From the NCBI RefSeq assembly GCF_000374365.1, contig NZ_KB894117.1:1-64000 (forward strand): DNA of 64,000 bases, read 5' to 3'. The notes beneath the pieces were generated by a model. The model was not told the origin of the DNA. It worked only from the letters and a program-made list of their open reading frames with translations, and ran no database searches. Both the position numbers and the translations under genes were made by a program. This DNA comes from Bacteroides gallinarum DSM 18171 = JCM 13658 (GTDB lineage Bacteria; Bacteroidota; Bacteroidia; Bacteroidales; Bacteroidaceae). Every line of letters starts with the position of its first letter. Position 1 is the first letter of the stretch. Shown here piece by piece: positions 52,601 through 61,069 of this stretch.

Positions 52601-53359
52601 CTGACAAAGGCCTTCTCTCTTTTTGAGGGGAGCAAACACCCGCATCACATTGAATCGGCACAGGACGTGGCGGAAGAACTTTTCGCCCTGCTTACCGAAG
52701 CAAAAACAGTTTATCTCCAGGAGGTCAAAATCCACGGCAAACAGTATCGCCGTTATGTGGAGGATTTTGTGAACAGTCACCGGTATATTGACTGCGATAA
52801 CGCGGTCTGTCGGAACTGCCACGAAATGAACATCCACATCGTCAAGGGACTGCTGACCGACTGCCCCTACCTTATCCAACCGCTTTTTTCCGCCCCGAGC
52901 CTCTCTTTCGAGGAGTGCATGGAACTAAAGCGGAAGTATGACACATCGGAACTGGCATCTTCCGATTGTAATCCGGCAAAGTTTTCATTTCTTTCTTTTG
53001 ACTGCAGTCTTTCGCGCAAACAACTGGCCGGTATCGTTTCTTGCGCCAATACTTATCATCTGTTCTGTTCTCCCGTAACTATTGACGACATGGAATCTCT
53101 CTTCTCCTGCAAGATAGGTTTCTGTCTTCGGGTGAACAGCGTGCGCCGTGTGGCTATCCTGTTCGATGCCCTTCTTGAGAATTCATTCATTCAGCCTTAC
53201 TGGCAATCAGTCCTCGAAAGAGGGCGTTTCCTGCAATCCAAGGACGGCTCGCACTTCATATCCGCAACGAGCATATCCACCACGCTTTCGTTGGTCAGGA
53301 ACAAAATGACTTCAACCGCTTACAATATCAGAAAGTTTGTAAGCCAACTGAAGGAATGA
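52601..53359 (+). CDS. Hypothetical protein downstream of the integrase, start uncertain
   Basis: A protein of 230-252 residues I do not recognise, conserved-looking throughout (SAQDVAEELFALLTEAKTVY, KQLAGIVSCANTYHLFCSPV, NSVRRVAILFDALLENSFIQ). The frame has no ATG near its 5' end. A GTG at 52667 is possible, but coherent sequence extends upstream to just after a TGA at 52592-52594 (LTKAFSLFEGSKHPHHIESA). An ATG at 52591 lies in another frame, so a one-base frameshift or a non-ATG start (CTG 52601 or GTG 52667) is likely. Two Cys/His clusters (CDNAVCRNCHEMNIH) might bind metal. It sits between int and the excisionase gene. Confidence 0.6.
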   Translation: MTKAFSLFEGSKHPHHIESAQDVAEELFALLTEAKTVYLQEVKIHGKQYRRYVEDFVNSHRYIDCDNAVCRNCHEMNIHIVKGLLTDCPYLIQPLFSAPSLSFEECMELKRKYDTSELASSDCNPAKFSFLSFDCSLSRKQLAGIVSCANTYHLFCSPVTIDDMESLFSCKIGFCLRVNSVRRVAILFDALLENSFIQPYWQSVLERGRFLQSKDGSHFISATSISTTLSLVRNKMTSTAYNIRKFVSQLKE

Positions 53360-53396
53360 AAGGAAGTGCTAAGAAGTCAACCATGTGAAAAGCAAA

Positions 53397-53435
53397 AGTA
53401 TGATAACTGATATGCTACCAAACCGGTATCATACT
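53397..53435. repeat. Inverted repeat upstream of the excisionase gene
   Basis: Perfect 9-bp arms (53397-53405 with 53427-53435) with a 21-nt loop, about 100 nt before the excisionase-like gene. It is a possible regulator site or a weak hairpin after the upstream gene. Confidence 0.45.
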
Positions 53436-53538
53436 GTCATCCAATGCTTTTAGATATTCACACTCTACCTTTGCCTCTGTATACAACGCGTTACAAACAG
53501 AGGTGCATCTCTTATTGTCTAATTTAATCACGAATAAT

Positions 53539-53934
53539 ATGTCCAACAGATTGACATTCATGGAAAGGTTGAGCGAACGGCTCACGGCCCTTGAAGCGAT
53601 TATCCGGAAATTGGAACCGGTCGAGAGCTTTCTGGAACGGGTGGAATTGCTGGAAAAGAACATTTACGCGACCAAAAAGGTCTTTACTTTTTCGGAAGCC
53701 TGCATGTACATCGGGGTATCAGAAAGTATGCTGTATAAACTTACGGCCAACAAGGAGATTCCTCACTACAAGCCTCGCGGCAAGATGATCTACTTTGCCA
53801 AGGAGGAACTGGACGAATGGCTCCTGCAGAATCATGAACTTGCCGTCGATGATGCCACGCGGATGGCACACGAGGCGGCAGCAGTACAACCCTTCTTAAA
53901 CGAGAAACGCCATGGAAAACGAAAGAAGAACTGA
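53539..53934 (+). CDS. Excisionase-type helix-turn-helix protein
   Basis: A 131-residue DNA-binding protein from ATG 53539. A leucine-rich helix (about 5-45: RLSERLTALEAIIRKLEPVE) is followed by an excisionase/MerR-like winged helix: KVFTFSEACMYIGVSESMLY, KLTANKEIPHYKPRGKMIYF, AKEELDEWLLQN (about 53-105). Proteins of this type direct integrase toward excision and regulate neighbouring genes. Its 3' end overlaps the next gene by 23 nt, so the two are translationally coupled. Confidence 0.85.
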   Translation: MSNRLTFMERLSERLTALEAIIRKLEPVESFLERVELLEKNIYATKKVFTFSEACMYIGVSESMLYKLTANKEIPHYKPRGKMIYFAKEELDEWLLQNHELAVDDATRMAHEAAAVQPFLNEKRHGKRKKN

Positions 53935-55012
53935 CCAGAAGACGGGAATGGGATTGGAAGAGACCCGTCTGTCAGATATTCTTTCAGCTTCCCAAATCAA
54001 GGCGACGGATACATACGAGACCCCGCCGCAAATTATCTGGATTGACAATTCGACCATAGCGACTCTCGGCAATTTCAGTGCATCGACCGGCAAGGCAAAA
54101 TCCAAGAAGACATTCAATGTCTCCGCCCTTGTCGCCGCTTCCCTGGCAGGTAAGCAGGTGCTGAACTACCGGGCGCATCTGCCGGAAGGCAAACGCCGGA
54201 TCCTGTATGTCGATACCGAGCAGAGCCGCTATCATTGTCACACGGTGCTGGAACGTATTCTGCGTCTGGCCGGGCTTCCTACCACAGCAGACAGCGAGAA
54301 CCTTGATTTCATCTGCCTGCGGGAGTATTCTCCGACAGTCCGTATAAGTGTGATAGACTATGCCCTTCGTCAGGGTAAAGGTTACGGGCTGGTTATCATT
54401 GACGGTATCCGCGACCTTATGCTGGACATCAACAGCACCAGCGAATCGGTGGAGGTAATCAACAAAATGATGGAATGGTCCTCTCGTTACGACCTGCATA
54501 TCCATTGCGTGCTGCACCTGAACAAAGGGGACAACAATGTACGAGGCCATATCGGTACGGAGATGAGCAACAAGGCGGAAACAGTACTGGTCATCAGCAA
54601 ATGCAACGAGAATCCGTCTGTCAGTGAAGTCCATGCCCTGCATATCCGGGAAAAGGAGTTCAAACCCTTCGCGTTCACCGTGGACGACAACGGGCTCCCG
54701 GTCATCGCCGAAGGGCACACGTTCGGTGACACCCCGAAGCCCAGGCAACGGACAAGCTTTACGGAGCTGAGCATCGAGCAGCACCGGGAAGCCCTTTCCG
54801 CTGCCTTTGACGGCAAACCCATCAGGGGCTTTGAGAATGTACTGCAACGTCTGATCGCCTCTTATGAAAACATAGGCTTCAAACGTGGCCGCAGTGTCAT
54901 GATAAAACTGCTGCAGTACCTGACGGACAACCTTAAACTTGTTGTCAAGCAGGACAAGCTGTTCTACTATGACATGACCCCCGCGGAAGCAAGGCTTTTT
55001 GATGAAGAATGA
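53912..55012 (+). CDS. RepA-like AAA/RecA-fold ATPase
   Basis: A 366-residue cytoplasmic ATPase of the RecA/DnaB-like RepA type used by Bacteroides mobile elements. The P-loop region is ATLGNFSASTGKAKSKKTFN (about 50-69), a divergent Walker A with Lys/Ser-rich spacing. LYVDTEQSRYHCHTVLERIL and VIIDGIRDLMLDINSTSES (Walker B, about 155-173) follow, with the sensor-like HCVLHLNKGDNNVRGHIGTE. It may act in element replication or mobilisation with the primase-like protein downstream. A 105-bp gap with an imperfect 12-bp inverted repeat lies after it. Confidence 0.8.
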   Translation: MENERRTDQKTGMGLEETRLSDILSASQIKATDTYETPPQIIWIDNSTIATLGNFSASTGKAKSKKTFNVSALVAASLAGKQVLNYRAHLPEGKRRILYVDTEQSRYHCHTVLERILRLAGLPTTADSENLDFICLREYSPTVRISVIDYALRQGKGYGLVIIDGIRDLMLDINSTSESVEVINKMMEWSSRYDLHIHCVLHLNKGDNNVRGHIGTEMSNKAETVLVISKCNENPSVSEVHALHIREKEFKPFAFTVDDNGLPVIAEGHTFGDTPKPRQRTSFTELSIEQHREALSAAFDGKPIRGFENVLQRLIASYENIGFKRGRSVMIKLLQYLTDNLKLVVKQDKLFYYDMTPAEARLFDEE

Positions 55013-55038
55013 AGCCGGGCGCGGGCATATATATTTCA

Positions 55039-55084
55039 GTTTACTTTAGTATGTATATATATAGGGAATAAAACTAAACTAAAC
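55039..55084. repeat. Inverted repeat between ATPase and primase genes
   Basis: Arms 55039-55050 and 55073-55084 match at 11 of 12 positions around a 22-nt AT-rich centre. It could be a promoter operator, a hairpin or part of a replication or transfer origin. Confidence 0.45.
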
Positions 55085-55117
55085 CATTTCCGTGTGAACA
55101 AGTGAAAGAAAACAGCC

Positions 55118-56005
55118 ATGACTATAGAAGAAGCAAAACAGGTACGCATAGTGGACTTTCTGGCGCAGCTCGGCCACCATGCGCAATACGTTAAATCGGA
55201 TCAGTACTGGTATCTCTCGCCGTTAAGGGATGAGCAGTCGCCGTCGTTCAAGGTCAATGACCGGTTGAACGAATGGTATGATTTTGGGGCGGCCACCGGA
55301 GGCGACCTCGTGGAATTGGGTAAATACCTTTACCAGACTGAAAGTGTAAGCGAGGTACTGGCATACATCGGGCGGCATTCCAGCGATATGCCTTTGCCGA
55401 AAGTCCGTTTCCAGGCTCTTCCGCCCCGTCCCGTGGAATCGGATATGAAAAATCTGATTGTCGTCCCGTTACGGCATCACGCGTTATACTCTTACCTTCA
55501 GTCCCGGAAAATAGATGCTGACATAGGACGTATGTTCTGCAAGGAAATCCATTATGAATTGCGTGACCGGCATTATTTTGCCCTCGCGTTCGGTAATGTT
55601 TCGGGCGGATATGAAATGCGCAACGCCTATTATAAAGGATGTATCAAGAACAAGGACATCTCCCTGATCGGACATCAGTGCGGAGAGATACAGGAACGGG
55701 TCTGCGTGTTCGAGGGGTTCATGGACTTTCTGTCTTACCTGACATTGAAGCAGTCATGCAACTGGACCATTTGTATAGACCAGCCTTGCGACTACCTTGT
55801 CATGAACTCCGTAAACAACCTGAAAAAGGCATTGATGTACCTGCAGAGATACCTGCATATACATTGTTATCTCGACAACGACCTTGCCGGGCAAAAGACC
55901 GTGGAAACCATAGCCGGACTATACGGCGAACGGGTCAGCAACGAAGCTGTCCGATATAGCGAATACAAGGATCTGAATGATTGCTTGCGAGGCAAGAAAC
56001 GCTGA
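55118..56005 (+). CDS. Toprim primase-like protein
   Basis: A 295-residue protein with a degenerate CHC2-type primase N-terminus (YWYLSPLRDEQSPSFKVNDR, WYDFGAATGGDLVELGKYLY, about 27-70) lacking most zinc-binding Cys residues, then a Toprim domain (RVCVFEGFMDFLSYLTL, with catalytic Glu; HCYLDNDLAGQKTVETIAGL, with the DxD-like acidic pair, about 195-275). It would prime replication of the element after transfer or during maintenance. A terminator follows 29 nt after the stop, so the tra genes have their own promoter. Confidence 0.83.
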   Translation: MTIEEAKQVRIVDFLAQLGHHAQYVKSDQYWYLSPLRDEQSPSFKVNDRLNEWYDFGAATGGDLVELGKYLYQTESVSEVLAYIGRHSSDMPLPKVRFQALPPRPVESDMKNLIVVPLRHHALYSYLQSRKIDADIGRMFCKEIHYELRDRHYFALAFGNVSGGYEMRNAYYKGCIKNKDISLIGHQCGEIQERVCVFEGFMDFLSYLTLKQSCNWTICIDQPCDYLVMNSVNNLKKALMYLQRYLHIHCYLDNDLAGQKTVETIAGLYGERVSNEAVRYSEYKDLNDCLRGKKR

Positions 56006-56033
56006 CCTAAAAAAAAGCGAATCTGCCAATGGA

Positions 56034-56061
56034 AGCCCTCCTGAACGGAGGGCTTTTTTTA
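56034..56061 (+). terminator. Terminator after the primase gene
   Basis: Perfect 8-bp GC-rich stem (56034-56041 with 56047-56054), 5-nt loop, then seven T. Confidence 0.88.
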
Positions 56062-56100
56062 TGCCCTGACTTCTTCATTTTTCCCGTTCATTAAGGCGAT

Positions 56101-56126
56101 ATAGTACGATTTTATAGTACGATTTT
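56101..56126 (+). repeat. Exact 13-bp tandem repeat upstream of the tra genes
   Basis: ATAGTACGATTTT occurs twice in direct succession (56101-56113 and 56114-56126), followed by the palindrome CGATTTTCAAAATCG. It lies in the likely tra promoter region, about 125 nt before the first tra gene, and may be an activator site. Confidence 0.6.
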
Positions 56127-56251
56127 CAAAATCGATATAAATCTTGTAAAGAAAACATCCGTTTAATACACAATTATTTCGTAGTTCGAAATTCTCCTTT
56201 TTTATTTGTGAAATCAAACTAATACAAAATTCAATATCCATACTAAAAGAT

Positions 56252-56707
56252 ATGAGATCATATTTCATTTTTGCCATTGTTCTGACGGTCGCGTACCTCA
56301 TTTATTACGCGGTCATCATTATGCAGGATCTCTATGGAAAAAGGAGAACCGGCAAGACAGAGGAGGAAGTTTTCGACCTCGGCACACTGGAGGACGAAGA
56401 GAGTGTTGCCGTGAGCGAGAGTGAAACCGGGTTCCGTGTCGGCAACGAGCAATACGATACTGAAACAGCATCAGGCGGCGATTCTGCCACCGACCAGAAG
56501 CCGGCGGACAAAAAGCCGGAGACAAAGGAGACCCCGGAAGAAAGACTGGAGCGTCTCAAAGCCAAGGCGGAGGAAAAGATGGAGGAAACCACGCCCTACC
56601 TGTCTGATGGCTTCAGTGCAGATGAAATGTACAAGGCGATGCTTTCCAGGGGCAAACTGGAAAATCGTCCGGAGATGGCCTGGAAACCAATTAAAGACAA
56701 ATTGTAG
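56252..56707 (+). CDS. Conjugation-associated single-pass membrane protein
   Basis: A 151-residue protein with one N-terminal membrane segment (MRSYFIFAIVLTVAYLIYYA) and a long acidic, Lys/Glu/Pro-rich cytoplasmic or periplasmic tail (about 40-110, including DQKPADKKPETKETPEERLE). It ends with a compact block SDGFSADEMYKAMLSRGKLE. Proteins of this layout lie at the 5' end of Bacteroidales tra operons; their role is not known to me. The next gene starts 1 nt after its stop. Confidence 0.7.
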   Translation: MRSYFIFAIVLTVAYLIYYAVIIMQDLYGKRRTGKTEEEVFDLGTLEDEESVAVSESETGFRVGNEQYDTETASGGDSATDQKPADKKPETKETPEERLERLKAKAEEKMEETTPYLSDGFSADEMYKAMLSRGKLENRPEMAWKPIKDKL

Positions 56708-56708
56708 C

Positions 56709-57032
56709 ATGTCGATTAAGCAAAAGATAGTATGCCTGTTAATTCTTGTACCCTATGCGGCTTTCGCCAAGAGCGGCAGCGTGAACTACAGCTGGGGAGC
56801 GGATGCGCTGGCCACGATGCACGACTTCGTGGTCACGATGATGCTGTATGTCCTGTATATATGCTACTCCATCGCATCCGTTCTGGTCATCGTGTCCGCC
56901 TTCCAGATCTACATCAAGATGAACACTGGAGAGGACGGCATCGTCAAATCCTTTTTATCGCTGCTTGGCGCGTGCCTGTTCATCATCGGGGCCTCCATCG
57001 TACTTCCGGCATTTTTCGGTTATCGCATATAA
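56709..57032 (+). CDS. DUF4134-like small membrane protein (VirB2-like)
   Basis: A 107-residue protein from ATG 56709, starting 1 nt after the previous stop. A signal peptide (about 1-20, YAAFAK) is followed by two hydrophobic helices (MMLYVLYICYSIASVLVIVS and SLLGACLFIIGASIVLPAFF) with YIKMNTGEDG between them. This matches the next gene and the DUF4134/TraE pattern of VirB2-like pilin subunits. Two such genes in tandem suggest two pilin-type or pore-type subunits in the mating channel. Confidence 0.8.
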   Translation: MSIKQKIVCLLILVPYAAFAKSGSVNYSWGADALATMHDFVVTMMLYVLYICYSIASVLVIVSAFQIYIKMNTGEDGIVKSFLSLLGACLFIIGASIVLPAFFGYRI

Positions 57033-57081
57033 GGCTGTTTAACAATCCAATACATAAATATTAACTCAAAAACGATCAAGT

Positions 57082-57459
57082 ATGTTTCAGAAAGTAAAAC
57101 AAATGTGCCGAAAGGCAAAAGGATTCATCCAAGGTGTTTCCACCAAAGTGAAGATGCTTGCACTCACTTTGTTCTCTGGTACCACGGCAATGGCCCAGAG
57201 TACGGCCGGCGACTATTCAGCCGGTACTACCGCACTATCTACCGTGGCGGAGGAAATTGTCAAGTATGTACCAGTCATGGTCAAGCTCTGCTATGCCATC
57301 GCCGGTGTAGTCGCCATTATCGGCGCCATCTCCGTTTACATCGCCATGAACAACGAAGAGCAGGATGTCAAAAAGAAGATCATGATGGTGGTTGGTGCAT
57401 GTCTTTTCCTGATTGCAGCAGCACAGGCTCTTCCTTTGTTTTTCGGCATTGACGCATAA
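57082..57459 (+). CDS. traE: DUF4134 conjugative transfer protein TraE
   Basis: A 125-residue DUF4134 protein. A signal-like segment (about 25-40, LALTLFSGTTAMAQS) precedes two transmembrane helices (YVPVMVKLCYAIAGVVAIIG and MMVVGACLFLIAAAQALPLF) with the loop SVYIAMNNEEQDVKKK. This is the size and layout of CTnDOT TraE, thought to be a VirB2-like subunit of the transfer apparatus. It is a paralogue of the gene just upstream and is 12 nt before the DUF4133 gene. Confidence 0.88.
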   Translation: MFQKVKQMCRKAKGFIQGVSTKVKMLALTLFSGTTAMAQSTAGDYSAGTTALSTVAEEIVKYVPVMVKLCYAIAGVVAIIGAISVYIAMNNEEQDVKKKIMMVVGACLFLIAAAQALPLFFGIDA

Positions 57460-57471
57460 AAGTACCGAGGG

Positions 57472-57768
57472 ATGAAAAGCAAGGAAACACGTTATCCGGA
57501 CTATCCGCTGTTCAAGGGGCTGCAACGTCCTCTTGAAGTGATGGGATTGCAGGGCCGCTACATCTATTGGGCGGCAGGAACGGCAGGCGGAGCCATCGCG
57601 GGCTTCATAGCCGCTTACTGCCTTGCCGGATTCGTGGCCGGACTGGCCGCGCTGACAGTCATTCTGTCGGTGGGCATCGTGCTAATCATCTTCAAGCAGC
57701 GGAAAGGTCTGCACAGCAAGAGAACGGACCGAGGCGTGTTCGTCTATGCCTACTCGCGTAAGGTCTGA
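57472..57768 (+). CDS. traF: DUF4133 conjugative transfer protein TraF
   Basis: A 98-residue inner membrane protein of the DUF4133 family, the VirB3-like component of Bacteroidales conjugation systems. The family opening YPDYPLFKGLQRPLEVMGLQ (about 8-27) is followed by two adjacent membrane helices (YIYWAAGTAGGAIAGFIAAY, ALTVILSVGIVLIIFKQRKG) and the short tail RGVFVYAYSRKV. It lies between TraE and TraG as in CTnDOT-type operons; VirB3 proteins act next to the VirB4 ATPase, here TraG. Confidence 0.9.
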   Translation: MKSKETRYPDYPLFKGLQRPLEVMGLQGRYIYWAAGTAGGAIAGFIAAYCLAGFVAGLAALTVILSVGIVLIIFKQRKGLHSKRTDRGVFVYAYSRKV

Positions 57769-57817
57769 CAAAATTAAACCATCACAGCAATGTGTGGCTA
57801 TATTGAATGTTGAACGC

Positions 57818-57848
57818 GGGTAGGTTCGTATGAGATACGGGCCTACCC
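57818..57848 (+). promoter_or_regulatory. Hairpin between traF and traG
   Basis: Seven-base-pair GC-rich stem (57818-57824 with 57842-57848) with extra inner pairing, in a 104-bp gap in an otherwise tight operon, 24 nt before the traG start. It may moderate expression or mRNA stability; no U-tract. Confidence 0.45.
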
Positions 57849-57872
57849 CTATTTAATTGAACGTATATTGAA

Positions 57873-60578
57873 ATGACCCTATACATTATCCTGATTTTCG
57901 TTGCCTTATGCGCGGGTATGGCCATATCCGTCCATGCGTTCGGTACCGGAGGCAAGCGCAAGCGTATCTTCCAGGACATCTATTTCTCGGTGGAAGACAC
58001 GGAAGGCGTGGGTGTCCTGTACACCAAGACGGGCGAATATTCCGCCATGCTGAAGATCGAGAATCCGGTACAGAAGTATTCGGCGAACATAGACAGCTAC
58101 TACGATTTCACGCATCTGTTCTCCGCCCTTGCCCTGACCTTGGGAGAAGGTTATGCCATTCACAAGCAGGACATCTTCGTGAGGAAGCGTTTTGTCAACG
58201 AGGATACCGGGAAGCAGGAGTTCCTTTCTGAATCGTATTTCCGGTATTTCAAGGGAAGGGCGTACACGGACAGCATGTGTTACCTGACCATCACGCAGGA
58301 AGCCAGGAAAAGCCGCCTTTTCTCGTTCGACAACAAGAAATGGCGTGATTTCCTTGTCAAGATCCGCAAGGTACAGGACCAGTTGCGGGACAGCGGCGTG
58401 CAGGCGCGTTTCCTGAACAAATCCGAGGCAAGCGATTACGTGGACCGGTATTTCGCCATGAACTTCAAGGACCGTATTATCTCGATGACGAACTTCAAGT
58501 CGGACGACGAGAGCGTCTCGATGGGTGACAAGCGCTGCAAGGTGTACAGTCTCGTGGACGTGGACTGCATCTCGCTGCCTTCGATGATCAGACCCTATAC
58601 CAATATAGAAGTGAACAACACGGAAATGCCCGTGGATCTTGTCTCGGCCATTGACAGCATTCCGAATGCCGATACAGTGGTCTATAACCAGGTCATCTTC
58701 CTTCCCAACCAGAAGCGTGAACTTTCGCTGCTGGACAAGAAGAAGAACCGGCACGCGAGCATTCCCAACCCGAGCAACCAGGCAGCGGTCGAAGACATAA
58801 AACGTGTACAGGAGGTGATTGCCCGCGAGAGCAAGCAGCTCGTGTACAGCCATTTCAACCTTATAGTGGCCGTGTCCGGCGATACGGACCTGCAGAAGTG
58901 TACGAATCATCTGGAGAATGCTTTCGGTAGAATGGGAATCCATATTTCCAAACGAGCCTACAACCAGCTGGAGCTGTTCGTCGGCTCGTTCCCGGGCAAC
59001 TGCTACAGCCTGAATGAAGAGTATGACCGGTTCCTGACCCTATCGGACGCGGCGATGTGCCTGATGTACAAGGAACGTGTGCAGCACAGCGAAGACACCC
59101 CGGTGAAAGTCTATTACACTGACCGCCAGGGAGTGCCTGTCGCCATCGACATCACCGGCAAGGAAGGCAGACAGAAGCTGACGGACAACTCGAACTTTTT
59201 TGCCCTCGGGCCGAGCGGTTCCGGGAAATCCTTCCACATGAACTCTGTCGTGCGCCAGCTGCACGAACAGGGTACAGACATCGTAATGGTCGATACCGGA
59301 AACTCCTACGAGGGATTGTGCGAGTATCTGGGAGGCAAGTACATCAGCTACACGGAGGAACGCCCCATCACGATGAACCCGTTTCGTATCCACAAGGAAG
59401 AGATGAACGTGGAAAAGACCGGCTTCCTAAAGAATCTTGTCCTGCTGATCTGGAAGGGCACGCAGGGAACAGTCACGAAGACGGAAGACCGTCTGGTGGA
59501 AAATGTAATCACCGATTATTACGATGCGTATTTCAACGGCTTCGACGGCTTCACGCCCATGCAGCGGGAAGACCTGAGAAAAAGCCTCGCCATAGACGAA
59601 CGCAACCGTGACGGGAACCGTGAGGAAAGCGAGCAGGAACGGAACAGCCGTATCGAGTGCATGATAGACGAAATGGAACGCAGGCGCAAGGAGTTGAAGG
59701 TGGAAGAACTCTCGTTCAATTCATTTTACGAATACTCCGTCCAGCGTATTCCGGACATCTGTCACGAGAACCACATTTCGGGCATAGACCTCTCGACTTA
59801 CCGCTACATGATGAAGGACTTCTACAGGGGCGGCAACCATGAAAAGACCCTGAACGAGAACATGGACAGTTCGCTGTTCGACGAGACCTTCGTGGTGTTC
59901 GAGATTGACAGTATAAAGGATGATCCGCTGCTGTTCCCGCTTGTCACGCTGATAATCATGGACGTGTTCCTGCAGAAGATGCGAATCAAGAAGAACCGCA
60001 AGGTGCTTGTCATCGAGGAAGCCTGGAAAGCCATTGCCAGTCCGCTGATGGCCGAGTACATCAAGTTCATGTACAAGACGGCCCGTAAGTTCTGGGCCAG
60101 CGTGGGCGTTGTGACACAGGAGATACAGGACATCATCGGCAGTGAAATCGTTAAAGAGGCCATCATCAACAACAGCGACGTGGTGATGCTGCTTGACCAA
60201 AGCAAGTTCAAGGAGCGTTTCGACACCATCAAGGCCATTCTCGGGCTCACCGATGTTGACTGCAAGAAGATATTCACGATCAACCGTCTGGACAACAAGG
60301 ACGGCCGTTCGTTCTTCCGGGAGGTATTCATACGAAGGGGAACGACAAGCGGCGTGTATGGCGTGGAAGAGCCGCATGAATGCTACATGACCTACACGAC
60401 CGAACGTGCTGAGAAGGAAGCCCTGAAACTCTACAAGAGGGAGCTCCGGTGCAGCCATCAGGAAGCCATCGAAGCCTATTGCCGGGACTGGGATGCCAGC
60501 GGCATCAGCAAGTCCCTGACATTCGCCCAGAAGGTCAACGAGGCCGGACGGGTACTGAACCTGAAAGCAAAACAATAA
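57873..60578 (+). CDS. traG: TraG conjugation ATPase (VirB4-like)
   Basis: A 901-residue VirB4-family ATPase that powers assembly and transport of the mating channel at the inner membrane. An N-terminal membrane segment (MTLYIILIFVALCAGMAISV) is present, followed by the TraC-like N domain. Walker A is FALGPSGSGKSFHMN (around residue 455), then VMVDTGNSYEGLCEYLGGKY. Walker B is KVLVIEEAWKAIASPLMAEY (around 710), with the downstream VGVVTQEIQDIIGS and NNSDVVMLLDQSKF. Length is normal. It overlaps nothing and is followed 11 nt later by the alpha-CTD-like gene. Confidence 0.93.
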   Translation: MTLYIILIFVALCAGMAISVHAFGTGGKRKRIFQDIYFSVEDTEGVGVLYTKTGEYSAMLKIENPVQKYSANIDSYYDFTHLFSALALTLGEGYAIHKQDIFVRKRFVNEDTGKQEFLSESYFRYFKGRAYTDSMCYLTITQEARKSRLFSFDNKKWRDFLVKIRKVQDQLRDSGVQARFLNKSEASDYVDRYFAMNFKDRIISMTNFKSDDESVSMGDKRCKVYSLVDVDCISLPSMIRPYTNIEVNNTEMPVDLVSAIDSIPNADTVVYNQVIFLPNQKRELSLLDKKKNRHASIPNPSNQAAVEDIKRVQEVIARESKQLVYSHFNLIVAVSGDTDLQKCTNHLENAFGRMGIHISKRAYNQLELFVGSFPGNCYSLNEEYDRFLTLSDAAMCLMYKERVQHSEDTPVKVYYTDRQGVPVAIDITGKEGRQKLTDNSNFFALGPSGSGKSFHMNSVVRQLHEQGTDIVMVDTGNSYEGLCEYLGGKYISYTEERPITMNPFRIHKEEMNVEKTGFLKNLVLLIWKGTQGTVTKTEDRLVENVITDYYDAYFNGFDGFTPMQREDLRKSLAIDERNRDGNREESEQERNSRIECMIDEMERRRKELKVEELSFNSFYEYSVQRIPDICHENHISGIDLSTYRYMMKDFYRGGNHEKTLNENMDSSLFDETFVVFEIDSIKDDPLLFPLVTLIIMDVFLQKMRIKKNRKVLVIEEAWKAIASPLMAEYIKFMYKTARKFWASVGVVTQEIQDIIGSEIVKEAIINNSDVVMLLDQSKFKERFDTIKAILGLTDVDCKKIFTINRLDNKDGRSFFREVFIRRGTTSGVYGVEEPHECYMTYTTERAEKEALKLYKRELRCSHQEAIEAYCRDWDASGISKSLTFAQKVNEAGRVLNLKAKQ

Positions 60579-60589
60579 AATCAGATACA

Positions 60590-61069
60590 ATGGGAAAATT
60601 TGATATAGACCGACCTATAGCGGAACTGTTCAGTGTTGAGCCTTACGCTCTCCGCATCCGCAACGTGTGCAACAGCCACGATATTGCCACCATCCGGGAA
60701 CTGTGCCTGCACAGCAACTGGGACTTGCTTCATTTCCGCCATTTGGGGGAAAGGAGCATCGCGCACATGGAAGAAATGCTGGGCAATTTCGGATTGCGAC
60801 TGGGCATGACCGAAGAGGATCTGGACGCATATATGAGATTTGAAACCGAGGATGACAAAGACGTCACTACCATCATGCGTTTCGAGGAATCGGAGGAGGT
60901 CAAGTGGGACCAGCGCCGGTATGAAGTAGCCAGAGACCTGTATGTCAGATACAGGGGTCTGTCCCCATACGAGGCTATGGAGGAAGCAGAGAAGCTGATA
61001 CTGGCCCTGCAGGGAGTACCTGAGAAGAACAACCGCAGCAAGCGGAGAGGTAATATTTTCAACCGTTGA
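60590..61069 (+). CDS. RNA polymerase alpha-CTD-like protein in the tra operon
   Basis: A 159-residue cytoplasmic protein from ATG 60590. Residues about 5-72 align with the C-terminal domain of RNA polymerase alpha: RPIAELF, ALRIRNVCNSHDIATIRELC, and LGERSIAHMEEMLGNFGLRL against E. coli [20 protein letters not shown]. The position of E. coli Arg265 appears to be Glu, while Gly296 and Ser299 equivalents are kept. The C-terminal half is acidic and helical, ending in a basic tail. It might recruit or interfere with transcription factors or bind DNA as a helix-hairpin-helix protein. It is between traG and a large exported protein gene. Confidence 0.75.
   Translation: MGKFDIDRPIAELFSVEPYALRIRNVCNSHDIATIRELCLHSNWDLLHFRHLGERSIAHMEEMLGNFGLRLGMTEEDLDAYMRFETEDDKDVTTIMRFEESEEVKWDQRRYEVARDLYVRYRGLSPYEAMEEAEKLILALQGVPEKNNRSKRRGNIFNR

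Noticed and set aside
56059..56301. Minus-strand 80-codon frame before the tra operon
   Set aside because: It starts inside the first tra gene, covers the likely promoter region and has AT-rich random-looking composition.
57906..58943. Minus-strand 345-codon frame inside traG
   Set aside because: Shadow of a strongly recognised VirB4-like gene.
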